Below, one piece after another: positions 27,947 through 37,138 of a stretch of DNA of 64,000 nt (the first letter of the stretch is position 1; each line of letters opens with the position of its first letter). Below the pieces are notes generated by a model. The model did no database searches, had not been told where the DNA came from, and worked only from the letters and a program-made list of their open reading frames with translations. The stretch is from Pseudomonadota bacterium (GTDB taxonomy: Bacteria > Pseudomonadota > Alphaproteobacteria > Acetobacterales > Acetobacteraceae). The translations under genes and the position numbers were made by a program. The stretch is taken from assembly GCA_021805565.1 (NCBI GenBank), contig JAJZFA010000037.1:1-64000 (forward strand), read 5' to 3'.

Positions 27947-28987
27947 TCAAAGTTCGAGACGATAAAAGCGGGTGGCCGTGCCGCTGAACAGATCTGTCTT
28001 CTCCGCCGCCGAGGCATCCTTCGCCAGTATCTTGCAGGCGTTCCAAAACGGCACGTACCCGTACGATCCCTTATCCACCGGGAAATTGCTCTCGAACATG
28101 CAGCGCGATGCACCGAACGCTTCTATGCAGGTTTCTACATAAGGTTTCCAGGCGGCGGCGAGTTCCGCGGAAGACGGCGGTTCCGCTTTCGTATGGAAAT
28201 CCCAGCCATTGATCGCCATTGCCATGCCGCCGAGTTTTACCGAAACGTTCGGGCATGCGGCCAGTGTGCGGATGGACCGGGACCACTCCGCGAAAACCTC
28301 CGCCCGTTTGCCGCGATACGCGCCGGTTCCCAACGGGCCGCCGACATGATTGAGGCAGATCGCCGTTTCCGGAAACGCCCGAGCCAGGTCCGTTACGTCA
28401 CCAATTTGAGGATGATACAGCCACGCATCGAATGACAGCTTCAGCGGCGCCAGACAGGCAAAGCCTTTCCGGAATGTTTCGTCGTACATCAACCTCGGCG
28501 GCGGCGCATAGGCCGGGTTCATCAGGGCCGGATCGGGGTCGTAGGCCGTAATATGCCGGATTCCCTTGAACCGGTCTCCGCCGGCTCGGATATGTGCTTC
28601 GAGCACCGCCCACGTATCGGCCCCGCTCCGCAAATCGGCATGCCCGACGATACCGGCACAGATTTTCGCCGGCCCATAGCCGCCGGACGCGCTCATGGCC
28701 GCCACACCGTTGACGAATTCCGTCTCGCCAACCGGCTTGAAAGCTTCCGGCCCCGATGCCCGGTGCATCGACCGGCACTGCACGAACACGGTTCCGACGA
28801 TGTTGTGCCCGCTGTTGGTATCCGCCAGCAGGTCGGCGAGCATATAGAGCCAGTCGGGGCGGTCCCATAGATGGTGGTGCGGATCGACGATCGGCAGGTC
28901 CGGTTCAAGAATCGTTTCTGTCCGGCGCGCCAGCCATGCGTCGCGCACCGGCAGATAATGGCTGGAGGTCGTGGTGGAGATGCTCAT
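27947..28987 (-). CDS. Amidohydrolase family 2 (TIM-barrel metal-dependent hydrolase)
   Basis: A 346-residue enzyme of the amidohydrolase_2 group, which includes lactonases and decarboxylases acting on carboxylic acids. The metal motif after strand 1 reads LPIVDPHHHLWDRPDW (His37 and His39), LNHVGGPLG gives a conserved histidine, and MFESNFPVDK near the C-terminus resembles the conserved Asp region. AAGGAAAC lies before the ATG at 28987. It is 12 bases upstream of the MBL-fold gene and 92 bases downstream of the dihydroorotase-like gene, suggesting one catabolic operon. Confidence 0.85.
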   Translation of the reverse strand: MSISTTTSSHYLPVRDAWLARRTETILEPDLPIVDPHHHLWDRPDWLYMLADLLADTNSGHNIVGTVFVQCRSMHRASGPEAFKPVGETEFVNGVAAMSASGGYGPAKICAGIVGHADLRSGADTWAVLEAHIRAGGDRFKGIRHITAYDPDPALMNPAYAPPPRLMYDETFRKGFACLAPLKLSFDAWLYHPQIGDVTDLARAFPETAICLNHVGGPLGTGAYRGKRAEVFAEWSRSIRTLAACPNVSVKLGGMAMAINGWDFHTKAEPPSSAELAAAWKPYVETCIEAFGASRCMFESNFPVDKGSYGYVPFWNACKILAKDASAAEKTDLFSGTATRFYRLEL

Positions 28988-29079
28988 TGCGACGTTTCCT
29001 TATAGGCCCGACGCATTGTTTCCCGCCGCGCGGCGGATGCCAAGTCCCGGCCACCCCGCCGGCTGCCGCCGGAATTGTG

Positions 29080-30405
29080 TCAGCCCAGGAATTTCACCAG
29101 CTTGCCCGAGGGTGCGCCCAATACCTCATCGTCGCGCATGACGATCTGGCCGCGGATGATGGTTGCCACCGGCCAGCCTTTTATCCACATCCCCGCGAAC
29201 GGCGTCCATCCGCAGGGCGAGGCGATCCAGGATTCCTCGATCCGCCGTTCCCGCTTCATATCCACCAGGGTAAAGTCGCCGTCGTATCCGGCGGCCAGCC
29301 GGCCTTTGCCGATCGCGCCATAGACACGGGCCGGGCCGGCGGACATCAGATCGGCCATCCGGCCCAGCGACAACCGGCCGGCGTTGACGTGGTCCAGCAT
29401 GATCGGCACCAGCGTTTGCACCCCGGTCAGGCCGGCGGGGCAATCGGGCCATGGCAGCAGCTTCTTGTCGCGTGGGTGCGGGGCGTGGTCCGACCCGATC
29501 GTATCCACGGTGCCGTCGGCGATCGCCCGCCATGCCGCGTCGCGGTGAGCCTGCCCGCGGATCGGCGGGTTCATGACCCCAAACCCCTCCAAACGCTCAT
29601 AGCAATCGGGCGCGACTTGCGTCAGGTGATTGACCAGTACCTCGCATGTCGCGATATCTTGAAAATCCTTGAGATAATCGAGTTCCTGTGCCGTCGAGAC
29701 GTGCAGGATATGGGCTGGGCGCCCGGTCTTCCGAGCGAGGGCCATCAGCCTGCGGGTGCCCAGGAAGGCGCATTCCTCATCGCGCCAGACCATGTGGCTG
29801 GCGTACGGATCGCCCGATTTGAACATGGGTTTGCGCGCTTGCAGGCGGTATTCGTCCTCGCTGTGAAAGGCGATCCGCCGCCGGCCGGATCGCATTGCCA
29901 TTTCGAGGTGTTCGTCGTCCTCGATCATTAGGTCGCCGGTTGAACTGCCGGCGAAAATCTTTATCCCGCAGACACCGCGCCCGCTTTCAAGCGTGGGCAG
30001 TCCGGGGATATTCGTTTTCGTTCCACCGACGTACAGCCCCATGTCGCACCACGCGGCGGTTTCGGCATAGGCCTGCTTCCAGTTAAGCTGTTCGGCACCG
30101 GTAATGGCCGGGCTGGTGTTCGGCATGTCGAACACCGCCGTCAGGCCGCCGAGGATCGCGCCCCTGGTGCCGGTGGGGATGGATTCCACAGCCTTGTCGC
30201 CCGGATCGCGCAGATGCACATGCGGATCGATCAGGCCGGGCAGGACATGCAGGCCGGTGGCGTCCAGCACCGTATCGGCGGTCGCGTCCGGTCCGGCGCC
30301 CAGCGCGGCGATCCGGCCATCCCGCACGCCGGCGTCGATGGCCTCCGCCCCCCATGGCAGCACGCAGGTGCCGTTGCGGATCAGAAGATCGAAATGCGCC
30401 GCCAT
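29080..30405 (-). CDS. Dihydroorotase-like cyclic amidohydrolase
   Basis: A 441-residue type I dihydroorotase/hydantoinase-family enzyme that opens cyclic amide rings. Metal and active-site features are all visible: PGLIDPHVHLRDPG (His62, His64), FDMPNTSPA (93-100), the carboxylated lysine in GIKIFAGSSTG (Lys149), FHSEDE (His181), ILHVSTAQE and SDHAPH. No other pyrimidine gene is nearby, so it could be a true dihydroorotase or a relative acting on hydantoin-type or other rings. The start is the ATG at 30405 (MAAHFDLL), with GTGGAG upstream; the open frame continues but is not family-like. Confidence 0.85.
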   Translation of the reverse strand: MAAHFDLLIRNGTCVLPWGAEAIDAGVRDGRIAALGAGPDATADTVLDATGLHVLPGLIDPHVHLRDPGDKAVESIPTGTRGAILGGLTAVFDMPNTSPAITGAEQLNWKQAYAETAAWCDMGLYVGGTKTNIPGLPTLESGRGVCGIKIFAGSSTGDLMIEDDEHLEMAMRSGRRRIAFHSEDEYRLQARKPMFKSGDPYASHMVWRDEECAFLGTRRLMALARKTGRPAHILHVSTAQELDYLKDFQDIATCEVLVNHLTQVAPDCYERLEGFGVMNPPIRGQAHRDAAWRAIADGTVDTIGSDHAPHPRDKKLLPWPDCPAGLTGVQTLVPIMLDHVNAGRLSLGRMADLMSAGPARVYGAIGKGRLAAGYDGDFTLVDMKRERRIEESWIASPCGWTPFAGMWIKGWPVATIIRGQIVMRDDEVLGAPSGKLVKFLG

Positions 30406-30795
30406 CGGGGGGGGTGTCTCCACGTTCCCGGCGATGCTATCATCTCGGTTGCGAGCGGTCATCCAGATGATCGGCGCGCTGCAAGGCGCTGAAGCCATGC
30501 GCGGACGAGCAAGTCCAAAGTGGCGCGGCGTTTGTGCGGCACATCGATGCCTGGATGACCCGGATTTTTCCGGCGGGATCGATGGGCGATGCAAATCCCC
30601 GGAGTTGATTTTAAATTCGTCTTAAAATATATTATATATATCATTAAATTTGTAAAATATCAAATAAAATGTAATAGATAACAAAATAGCAATTCTATCT
30701 CAGATTCGTGTTGACCCCATTGTGAATTGATATTAATAACATCGTACACTGGGGAACAGTGACTGTGGGAAATGGCTAATTTTGGGGGACTATCA
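30406..30795. other. Intergenic region with AT-rich stretch
   Basis: No gene is supported here. The half next to the plus-strand gene, about 30605-30770, is very AT-rich (runs of alternating A and T around 30625-30660), against a GC-rich genome. It likely contains the promoter for the PEP-CTERM-like gene at 30796 and, on the other side, that of the minus-strand dihydroorotase-like gene. Confidence 0.45.
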
Positions 30796-31395
30796 ATGCA
30801 AAAAATGTCGGTGAAAACCATGCCGCGCATGATCGTCAAAACCTTCGTTGGGGGCGCCTTGACGGCGTGTCTTGTCATTTTTCAACCCGAATCCGGGAGC
30901 GCTACCGCCATCAGCCCGCCGGGCAACCCGGGCAGCTCGGCCATCAACCCGCTGGTTGTCACGCCCGGCAGCGGTGGCACTTACACGTTTACCAACCCAA
31001 CCTCCGGCCTTTGGTACGACCCCCCTTTTGTGAACGGGTTCATTTACTCCGTGACCGGGACGACCTTTACCTCCGTAACGACGCCGCCGAGTAACCTTGG
31101 CTTCGGACCGGTTGACTTAATTGTCGGCGGTTCAAATCTGGGTCCTATCCCGACAAGCGGCTCATCCACGGGTGTTGGTGGTGCGTCAACGTTTGAACTT
31201 CTTGGAATTAGCCCCGCCCTGGATCAGACGGCCACGAATTTTTCCTCCGCTTATCCGGTGCAGCTTTCCTTTCTGGGACCTGCTTCTACGCTCATAATTA
31301 CGCCCGTTCCGGCGCCGGAACCCCTGTCGATTTCGTTGTTTGCTGGCGCATTGGGTCTTCTGGCAGTCGCTCGGCGGTCACGCGCCAAAGATTGA
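30796..31395 (+). CDS. PEP-CTERM-like exported protein
   Basis: A 199-residue exported protein with an N-terminal signal segment (KTFVGGALTACLVIF, cut near SGSATA) and a low-complexity Gly/Ser/Thr/Pro body. The C-terminus has the three-part sorting signal: PAPEPLS, a hydrophobic stretch ISLFAGALGLLAVA and a basic end RRSRAKD. Such tails are recognised by an exosortase, which anchors or releases the protein, often with an exopolysaccharide; no exosortase gene lies in the window. The start ATG 30796 has GGGGGA seven bases upstream; the ATG at 30772 is an alternative. Confidence 0.65.
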   Translation: MQKMSVKTMPRMIVKTFVGGALTACLVIFQPESGSATAISPPGNPGSSAINPLVVTPGSGGTYTFTNPTSGLWYDPPFVNGFIYSVTGTTFTSVTTPPSNLGFGPVDLIVGGSNLGPIPTSGSSTGVGGASTFELLGISPALDQTATNFSSAYPVQLSFLGPASTLIITPVPAPEPLSISLFAGALGLLAVARRSRAKD

Positions 31396-31615
31396 ACGGC
31401 AGCCCTGGGCGTGACCCATATGCCGTCCATGCCAGCGCATATCCAGCGCATATAATGCCGTAACCCGCACCTCCGCCGACAGAAAATACTGTTCTGTCCG
31501 GCGGGGGGCGGTCCCTTCGCCGGATGGGAATGCCGCGTGCGGATGTATAGCCCATCGATAGGCGCATGGCACCTGTCGATACCGTCGCGGCGTGCCGGGG
31601 CCGTCCTACCTCAAT

Positions 31616-32731
31616 CTATTCTGCCGGTGCATGTACCAGCACATCCCCCAGCTTGCCCAACAAATAATCGGCGTCTCCTTGATCGACGCTTTCCACCAGG
31701 GTCAGCACGCGGCTGATCACCCGAGCGCGAAACCGTTCCAGATCGCGCGGCTCGCCGTCGAACCCGGTCTCATCGACGACATCGACCGCCGCCCGCACCG
31801 CGACAAACAATGAATCCGGCATTTCCGCCTTCCGGTACAACGCGGTCAGGCCGCGGCGGCTGGGTTCATGGATCAGAATTTGCGCGTTATCCAGCGGCAC
31901 ATCGCTCTTGGCGGCCATGCCGGCCTCGAAGAAAGCGATATCGCCAGTACATAATGCCCGAAGTATCAGCGACGGCGTGAGCCGCCCGTTGCGCTGCATT
32001 TGCGTGACCATTTGGCGCAAATCCTCGTCCGAGGCGCCCAAACTCAGATGAACGATCGCATGTTCGCGCGCGGTCAGAACAATATCCGCCGCCGTCGCTG
32101 GTTCCAGATCGTGCGCCTGCACCAGATGGGCCTGCAATGCCTTCGATACCATGGTCACCAGCCGTTCGGCGACCGCGATGGGCAGCTTGTCCCGCAGCAC
32201 CATTGCCTCTTTCACCCTGTTGCTGCCCGCGAACCGCGTGACCGCCAGGTTGAAGCTGTCGTCGGCGATGGATGCCGTGTTGTTGGCCATCAACACGACG
32301 ATGGCCGGTTCGTCGCCGAACGCGATCAGCGCGTCGGACACCGAAGCCGCAAGATTGTTCCGGCTGGCGATCACTTCCTGCTTCATCGGCGAACCATTAC
32401 GAACGATCCCGATCAGATCCTCATCGGTCAAAACCAGCGAATCCGCCAGCATCGGCAGGGCGATATCGTCGATATCGTCCGCCAGCCGCAGCGCCACATC
32501 GCGCGGCAGGTTCGGCGAATGCCGCAATCCGCGCGACAATGACATCCGGACATTTTCCGCCACATCGCGCGCCAGGACACGGACAATGTCCTGCGCCATC
32601 CGGACCTCGGCGATGGTCAGCCCATTACCGGACAGATCGGCGGCGAGCTTGCCCGCCAGTTCGGCGCGCATATCGGGCGACGGTTCGGATATCAGCCGCG
32701 ACACGTCGTGCGCGGACAGGGAGGCGGGCAT
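31616..32731 (-). CDS. DUF2336 domain-containing protein
   Basis: A 371-residue all-helical protein of the DUF2336 family, common in alphaproteobacteria, with no established function. The typical opening is SAHDVSRLISEPSPDMRAELAGKLA, and the middle shows HEAT-like helix pairs, with phrases such as DVAENVRMSLSRGLRHSPNLP and ALPMLADSLVLTDEDLI. No catalytic motif is seen. GAGG precedes the ATG at 32731. It lies 85 bases downstream of phoB on the same strand, so it may be read through from the phosphate regulon. Confidence 0.83.
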   Translation of the reverse strand: MPASLSAHDVSRLISEPSPDMRAELAGKLAADLSGNGLTIAEVRMAQDIVRVLARDVAENVRMSLSRGLRHSPNLPRDVALRLADDIDDIALPMLADSLVLTDEDLIGIVRNGSPMKQEVIASRNNLAASVSDALIAFGDEPAIVVLMANNTASIADDSFNLAVTRFAGSNRVKEAMVLRDKLPIAVAERLVTMVSKALQAHLVQAHDLEPATAADIVLTAREHAIVHLSLGASDEDLRQMVTQMQRNGRLTPSLILRALCTGDIAFFEAGMAAKSDVPLDNAQILIHEPSRRGLTALYRKAEMPDSLFVAVRAAVDVVDETGFDGEPRDLERFRARVISRVLTLVESVDQGDADYLLGKLGDVLVHAPAE

Positions 32732-32816
32732 TAGGAAACCTCGCGGAGTGACTTCGAACCGCGAGATTGGCCAGGAAAGATGAATAAAGCGTTAAGACGC
32801 GAACGATTTATCCGGC

Positions 32817-33533
32817 CTACAAAGGTTCGGTATCCAGCGCGTAGCCGGCCGTCCGCACGGTTCGTACCACATCGAGTTCGTCCGGCCCGTTGATCGACTT
32901 CCGCAGCCGCCGGATATGCACATCCACCGTTCGCGGTTCGACATGGATATCGGCGCCCCACACCGCATCGAGCAGTTCCTCGCGGGAAAAGACCCGGCGC
33001 GGATGCTGCATGAAGAATTCCAGCAGCCGGAACTCGGTTGGCCCAAGATGCACGCGGCGCGTATTGCGGGTTACCCGGTGCGACGCCAAATCCATTTCGA
33101 TATCGTGGAACTCAAGCTGGCCCTTGACGGGTACGGCGTTGGACCTGCGCAACAGCGCCCGCATACGGGCCAGCAGCGCCTCGATATTGAACGGTTTCGT
33201 AATGTAATCGTCCGCGCCGGTGTTCAGTCCGCGCACGGCGTCCTGATCCTCGGTTCGGGCACTGACCATGATGACCGGCAAATCCCGGGTCGCTGCCTTG
33301 CGGCGGATCTGCCGGCAGACCTCGATGCCCGACATGACCGGCAGCATCCAGTCCAGCAGCACCAGGTCCGGCTGAGTCTCGGCGATGCGCGTCAGCGCTT
33401 CCTGGCCGTCGCCGGCTTCCTCCACCCGGAAGCCCTGCTTCTCCAGATTGTAACGCAACATTGTCGCCAGCGCGGCTTCGTCTTCCACCACCAGAATAAG
33501 CGGCTTGGGCGTGCTGGATATACTATCGAGCAT
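32817..33533 (-). CDS. phoB: Phosphate regulon response regulator PhoB
   Basis: A 238-residue OmpR/PhoB-class response regulator. The receiver domain holds the acidic pocket VVEDEA (Glu17-Asp18 region) and the phosphoacceptor Asp61 in LVLLDWMLPVMSG, with the switch lysine in DDYITKPF. The winged-helix DNA-binding domain covers about 130-235 (LGPTEFRLLEFFMQHPRRVFSREELLD). PhoB activates Pho-box promoters in phosphate starvation; such a box lies upstream of pstS at 38218. AGGAG precedes the ATG. The usual partner kinase phoR is not adjacent and not in this window. Confidence 0.93.
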   Translation of the reverse strand: MLDSISSTPKPLILVVEDEAALATMLRYNLEKQGFRVEEAGDGQEALTRIAETQPDLVLLDWMLPVMSGIEVCRQIRRKAATRDLPVIMVSARTEDQDAVRGLNTGADDYITKPFNIEALLARMRALLRRSNAVPVKGQLEFHDIEMDLASHRVTRNTRRVHLGPTEFRLLEFFMQHPRRVFSREELLDAVWGADIHVEPRTVDVHIRRLRKSINGPDELDVVRTVRTAGYALDTEPL

Positions 33534-33548
33534 CGTTTTCTCCTAAGA

Positions 33549-34268
33549 TTATTCCTGAGGCCGGACGACAGCGTATGCGGACGTATCGCCCTTGGGACGG
33601 ACATCCCGGATAATCTCGCCCTCGACAGCATAATAAACCGTCTCGGCGATATTCGTCGTGTGGTCGCCGATCCGTTCCAGGTTCTTCGCTATAAACAGCA
33701 AATGGGTGCAGGGCGTGATATTGCGCGGATCTTCCATCATATAAGTAATCAATTCGCGGAACAGGGCGTTATAGATGTCGTCCACCACCCGGTCGGATCG
33801 CCAGACCTCGATCGCCTTGGCGGTGTCGTTACTGCCAACCGCGTCGATAATCGACTTCAACTGCTCCTGCACCAGATCGGCCATGTGGCCCAGGCCGGCC
33901 AACGAATAGGGCAGGGTGTACTGACCCAGCACGATGCTGCGCTTGGCGACGTTGGCGGCATAATCGCCAATCCGCTCGAGGTCGCTGGTGATCTTCAGGG
34001 CGCCGACAATGCGCCGCAAATCGCCCGCCATCGGCTGGCGCAACGCCAGCATGCGAATAACGAACTGTTCGATCTCGTGCTCCAGCGCATCGACCTTGGG
34101 GTCTTCTTCCACCGCGCGCATCGCGGCCGCACTGTCGCGGTTGAGAATCGCCTCGGCGGCCATCGCAAGCTGACCTTCAACAATGCCGCCCATCTGTGTC
34201 AGCATGTCGCGCAGCCGTTTCAGATCGTTGTCGAAACTCTTGACCAGATGGTCCGCGGGTTCGGTCAT
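33549..34268 (-). CDS. phoU: Phosphate signalling accessory protein PhoU
   Basis: A 239-residue protein with two PhoU helical repeats, which links the Pst transporter to PhoR and dampens PhoB activity when phosphate is plentiful. Conserved stretches include VEGQLAMAAEAILNRDSAAA and the metal-binding-type ERIGDYAANVAKR and LERIGDHTTNIAE, one in each repeat. A good ribosome site, AGGAAGG, precedes the ATG. It lies 15 bases upstream of phoB and 132 bases downstream of pstB; that gap contains a copy of the 114-base repeat. Confidence 0.95.
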   Translation of the reverse strand: MTEPADHLVKSFDNDLKRLRDMLTQMGGIVEGQLAMAAEAILNRDSAAAMRAVEEDPKVDALEHEIEQFVIRMLALRQPMAGDLRRIVGALKITSDLERIGDYAANVAKRSIVLGQYTLPYSLAGLGHMADLVQEQLKSIIDAVGSNDTAKAIEVWRSDRVVDDIYNALFRELITYMMEDPRNITPCTHLLFIAKNLERIGDHTTNIAETVYYAVEGEIIRDVRPKGDTSAYAVVRPQE

Positions 34269-34291
34269 GTTTATGATCCTTCCTGTCTTAG

Positions 34292-34404
34292 GGCAGCACC
34301 GGCCAAAAATGCGTTAGCACGCCTGTAAAGCTGGCCGGTCAAACAATGGCTTGCGCCTTGTCCGGCGGCCCGATCCGAGGCGGCGATCGCCAAACATGCC
34401 TCAG
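34292..34404 (-). repeat. Full copy of the 114-base intergenic repeat, between pstB and phoU
   Basis: Read on the minus strand, this copy begins at the TGA stop of pstB (TGAGGCATGTTTGG), passes through GCAAGCCATTGTTTGACCGG and ends with CAGGCGTGCTAACGCA flanked by arms ACCGGCC and GGCCGGT. The same order of blocks is found at 40122-40235 (minus) and 61785-61898 (plus). It sits inside the pst-phoU operon and may fold in the transcript between pstB and phoU. Confidence 0.65.
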
Positions 34405-35243
34405 CCGAACCGGCCAGTGACGTATTCCTGCGTTCGCTTTTGTTTCGGCGACGTGAATATTTGCGAGGCTGGGCCGCATTCCACCATTTCCCCAAGGTAG
34501 AAAAATGCCACCCTGTCGGCGCAACGGGCAGCTTGCTGCATGTTGTGGGTGACGATGACGATGGTAAAATCGTCCTTTAGTTCATCGATCAGTTCCTCGA
34601 TTTTCAGTGTGCTGATCGGATCCAGCGCGCTGGTCGGTTCATCCAGTAAAATGACCTCCGGCCGTACCGCGATGGTGCGGGCGATGCACAATCTTTGCTG
34701 CTGTCCGCCGGACAATCCTGTTGCCGAAGCATTCAGGCGGTCCTTCACCTCCGGCCACAGGGCTGCTCGGGTCAGCGACCATTCCACCCGTTCGTCCATC
34801 GCGGCCTTGTTGAGCTTTTCATACAGTTTCACGCCGAACGCGACGTTGTCATAGACCGACATGGGAAACGGTGTCGGCTTCTGAAACACCATGCCGATGC
34901 GAGATCGCAGCACGCTGACATCGATATCGCTGTCGATCAGGTTTTGTCCGTCCATCATGACCGTCCCGGTCGCGCGTTGTCCGGGATATAGATCGTACAT
35001 GCGGTTCAACACGCGCAACAGCGTCGATTTGCCGCAACCCGACGGCCCGATCATGGCGCTGACCTTCCGATCCGGAAGGTCGAAATCGATCGCCTTTAAC
35101 GCCTGGTTCCGGCCATAAAAGAAGTCGAGATTACGGATCGCGATCCTGGTGTCCTTGGGTACCGGCGGCGAAACGACAACCGCCGCGTCCAGCGTGTCCA
35201 GTGCATCCTGGTTTGGCATCGTGGCCGGTCTTTCCATGTTCAA
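34401..35243 (-). CDS. pstB: Phosphate ABC transporter ATP-binding protein PstB
   Basis: The 280-residue cytoplasmic ATPase of the high-affinity phosphate importer. All ABC motifs are present: Walker [13 protein letters not shown], the Q-loop [14 protein letters not shown], the signature [13 protein letters not shown], Walker [14 protein letters not shown], and the switch His in [11 protein letters not shown]. The start is uncertain: TTG at 35243 overlaps the pstA stop as TTGA with AGGG at good spacing, while ATG at 35237 or 35219 (MPNQDALD) is also possible. The last codons and stop run into the 114-base repeat. Confidence 0.94.
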   Translation of the reverse strand: MNMERPATMPNQDALDTLDAAVVVSPPVPKDTRIAIRNLDFFYGRNQALKAIDFDLPDRKVSAMIGPSGCGKSTLLRVLNRMYDLYPGQRATGTVMMDGQNLIDSDIDVSVLRSRIGMVFQKPTPFPMSVYDNVAFGVKLYEKLNKAAMDERVEWSLTRAALWPEVKDRLNASATGLSGGQQQRLCIARTIAVRPEVILLDEPTSALDPISTLKIEELIDELKDDFTIVIVTHNMQQAARCADRVAFFYLGEMVECGPASQIFTSPKQKRTQEYVTGRFG

Positions 35244-36103
35244 CGTTTGCCCTTCAATGCGGCACGCGCCAAGACGCTGGTCGTCAGCACCAGCAACGTC
35301 ATAATCAAGGCGCCCGCCCAGGCTAGGCTGTGCCAGTCTTCGTAGGGACTGAGTGCGTACTGGAAAATCACCACGGGAATATTCGCCATGGGATTGGCGG
35401 GGTTGGCGGTCCAGTACTGATTATTCAGCGCCGTGAACAACAGCGGAGCGGTTTCGCCGCTGATACGTGCCACCGCCAGCAGGATGCCCGTGGTAATGCC
35501 GGTGCGCGCCGCCGGCCACAGGATCGCAGTGACCATGCGCCAGCGCGGCGCCCCCAGCGCCAGCGTCGCTTCCCGCAGCGAAACCGGAATCAGCCGCAAC
35601 GTTTCATCGCTGGTCCGCACGACAACTGGCAACAAGATCAAAGCCAGCGCGATGCCGCCAGCATAGCCGGAAAAATGGCCCGATGTCCGCACCACCAGTT
35701 CGTAAACGAACAGGCCGATGACGATCGATGGTGCAGACAGCAAAATATCGTTAACGAATCGGATGATTCCGGCGATGGGCGTGCCATGCCGGTACTCGGC
35801 GAGCCATGTGCCGGCCATCACGCCGACCGGGGTGCCGGTCACGACCCCGATAACGATCATGACCGCGCTGCCGAACAGGGCATTCAGCAAACCGCCGGAT
35901 GCGCCGGGCGCCGGGGTCATTTGAGTGAACAGTTTCGGACTCAATGCGGAAAACCCGAAATACAGGGTCGTGCCAAGAATCCAAACGAGCCAGAACAGCC
36001 CGAACAGCGTGGCGCACGCAGCGAAGGTCAGACCGATCAGATTCACGATCTTGCGCCGGCGGATCAGGCCCGGCGCATGTGCGGCGGGGACGGCAACGCT
36101 CAT
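35240..36103 (-). CDS. pstA: Phosphate ABC transporter permease PstA
   Basis: A 287-residue inner-membrane permease with about six transmembrane helices and the binding-protein-dependent transport signature [20 protein letters not shown] facing PstB. Near the C-terminus [14 protein letters not shown] is typical of PstA. The start is the ATG at 36103, which overlaps the pstC stop by four bases (ATGA); the long open frame upstream is only antisense to pstC's frame and not part of the protein. It forms the membrane channel with PstC. Confidence 0.94.
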   Translation of the reverse strand: MSVAVPAAHAPGLIRRRKIVNLIGLTFAACATLFGLFWLVWILGTTLYFGFSALSPKLFTQMTPAPGASGGLLNALFGSAVMIVIGVVTGTPVGVMAGTWLAEYRHGTPIAGIIRFVNDILLSAPSIVIGLFVYELVVRTSGHFSGYAGGIALALILLPVVVRTSDETLRLIPVSLREATLALGAPRWRMVTAILWPAARTGITTGILLAVARISGETAPLLFTALNNQYWTANPANPMANIPVVIFQYALSPYEDWHSLAWAGALIMTLLVLTTSVLARAALKGKR

Positions 36104-37080
36104 GACGTGCGTCCGTCCCGGCGGGCCAGTCGCAACAGCATCAGCTTGGCCGCGGCGAGGACGATGAACGTGACCACGAACAGCAAAAAACCGAGCGCTA
36201 TGAGGGCGGAGAGATAGAGATCGGAATCGGCTTCGGTGAATTCGTTGGCGATCGCCGCCGAAATGGAATTGCCCGGCATCAGCAACGACAGGCTGAAATC
36301 GTGTGCGTTCCCCAGCACGAACGTTACCGCCATCGTCTCCCCCAGCGCTCTGCCCAGTCCGAGAAACACTCCACCGACAACGGCCGTTCTGGTGTACGGC
36401 AGCACCACCTTGCGAACCACTTCCCAGCGGGTGGCGCCCAGGGCGAACGACGCTTCCCGTAGTTGTGGGGGCACCAGCATGAAGACGTCGCGCATGACCG
36501 AAGAAATGAACGGAATGATCATGATGCCCAGGATAATCCCGGCGGTCAGCATGCCGATGCCCAGCGGTGGCCCAGAAAACAACGGGCCGACCAGGGGCAG
36601 GGCGCCCAGGCTGCTGGTAAGCCAGGGTTCGATCGTGTCGGACATGACCGGCACGAACACGAACAGACCCCACATGCCATAGATAATCGATGGCACGCCG
36701 GCGAGTAGTTCGATGGCCGCGGCCACGACGGGCCGCACCCGAGCCGGGGCGACTTCGGTCAGGAACACGGCGATGCCGAAGCTGACCGGAACGGCGAGCA
36801 GCATGGCGATCGCCGAAGACACCAGCGTGCCGTAAATCGCGACCCCGGCCCCGAATTGCCTGGTGACTGGATTCCAGTCGGTGCTGAAGATAAAGCCGAA
36901 ACCGAACCGGCGTAGGGCAGGTAGCCCGCCCCACAGCATCGATAGGGCCGCCATGCCGAGAACAATCAGAACGAGCCATGCCGCGGACGCCGCCGCGGCA
37001 TGAAACATTCCGTCCGCCCAGTGTGCACCACGGCGCCGCGCCGGGGCCGGTATTCTGCTTTCAACAGTCGAGGTCGTCAC
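36100..37080 (-). CDS. pstC: Phosphate ABC transporter permease PstC
   Basis: A 326-residue permease with about six transmembrane helices, partner of PstA. The family stretch PSIIYGMWGLFVFVPVM, the EAA-type loop LREASFALGATRWEVVRKV, and LGRALGETMAVTFVLGN near the C-terminus are all characteristic. It follows pstS by 58 bases and overlaps pstA by four, in the order pstS-pstC-pstA-pstB-phoU-phoB. Confidence 0.94.
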   Translation of the reverse strand: MTTSTVESRIPAPARRRGAHWADGMFHAAAASAAWLVLIVLGMAALSMLWGGLPALRRFGFGFIFSTDWNPVTRQFGAGVAIYGTLVSSAIAMLLAVPVSFGIAVFLTEVAPARVRPVVAAAIELLAGVPSIIYGMWGLFVFVPVMSDTIEPWLTSSLGALPLVGPLFSGPPLGIGMLTAGIILGIMIIPFISSVMRDVFMLVPPQLREASFALGATRWEVVRKVVLPYTRTAVVGGVFLGLGRALGETMAVTFVLGNAHDFSLSLLMPGNSISAAIANEFTEADSDLYLSALIALGFLLFVVTFIVLAAAKLMLLRLARRDGRTS

Positions 37081-37138
37081 CGGATATCGCCTTTCAAGGC
37101 ATCACGGAGTGGACAACCGAATAACCGCCTTGCCAGGG

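Noticed and set aside
31396-31615. Gap between the PEP-CTERM-like gene and the DUF2336 gene as a possible small gene
   Set aside because: Frames there are short, overlap both gene ends and show no ribosome site or family likeness.
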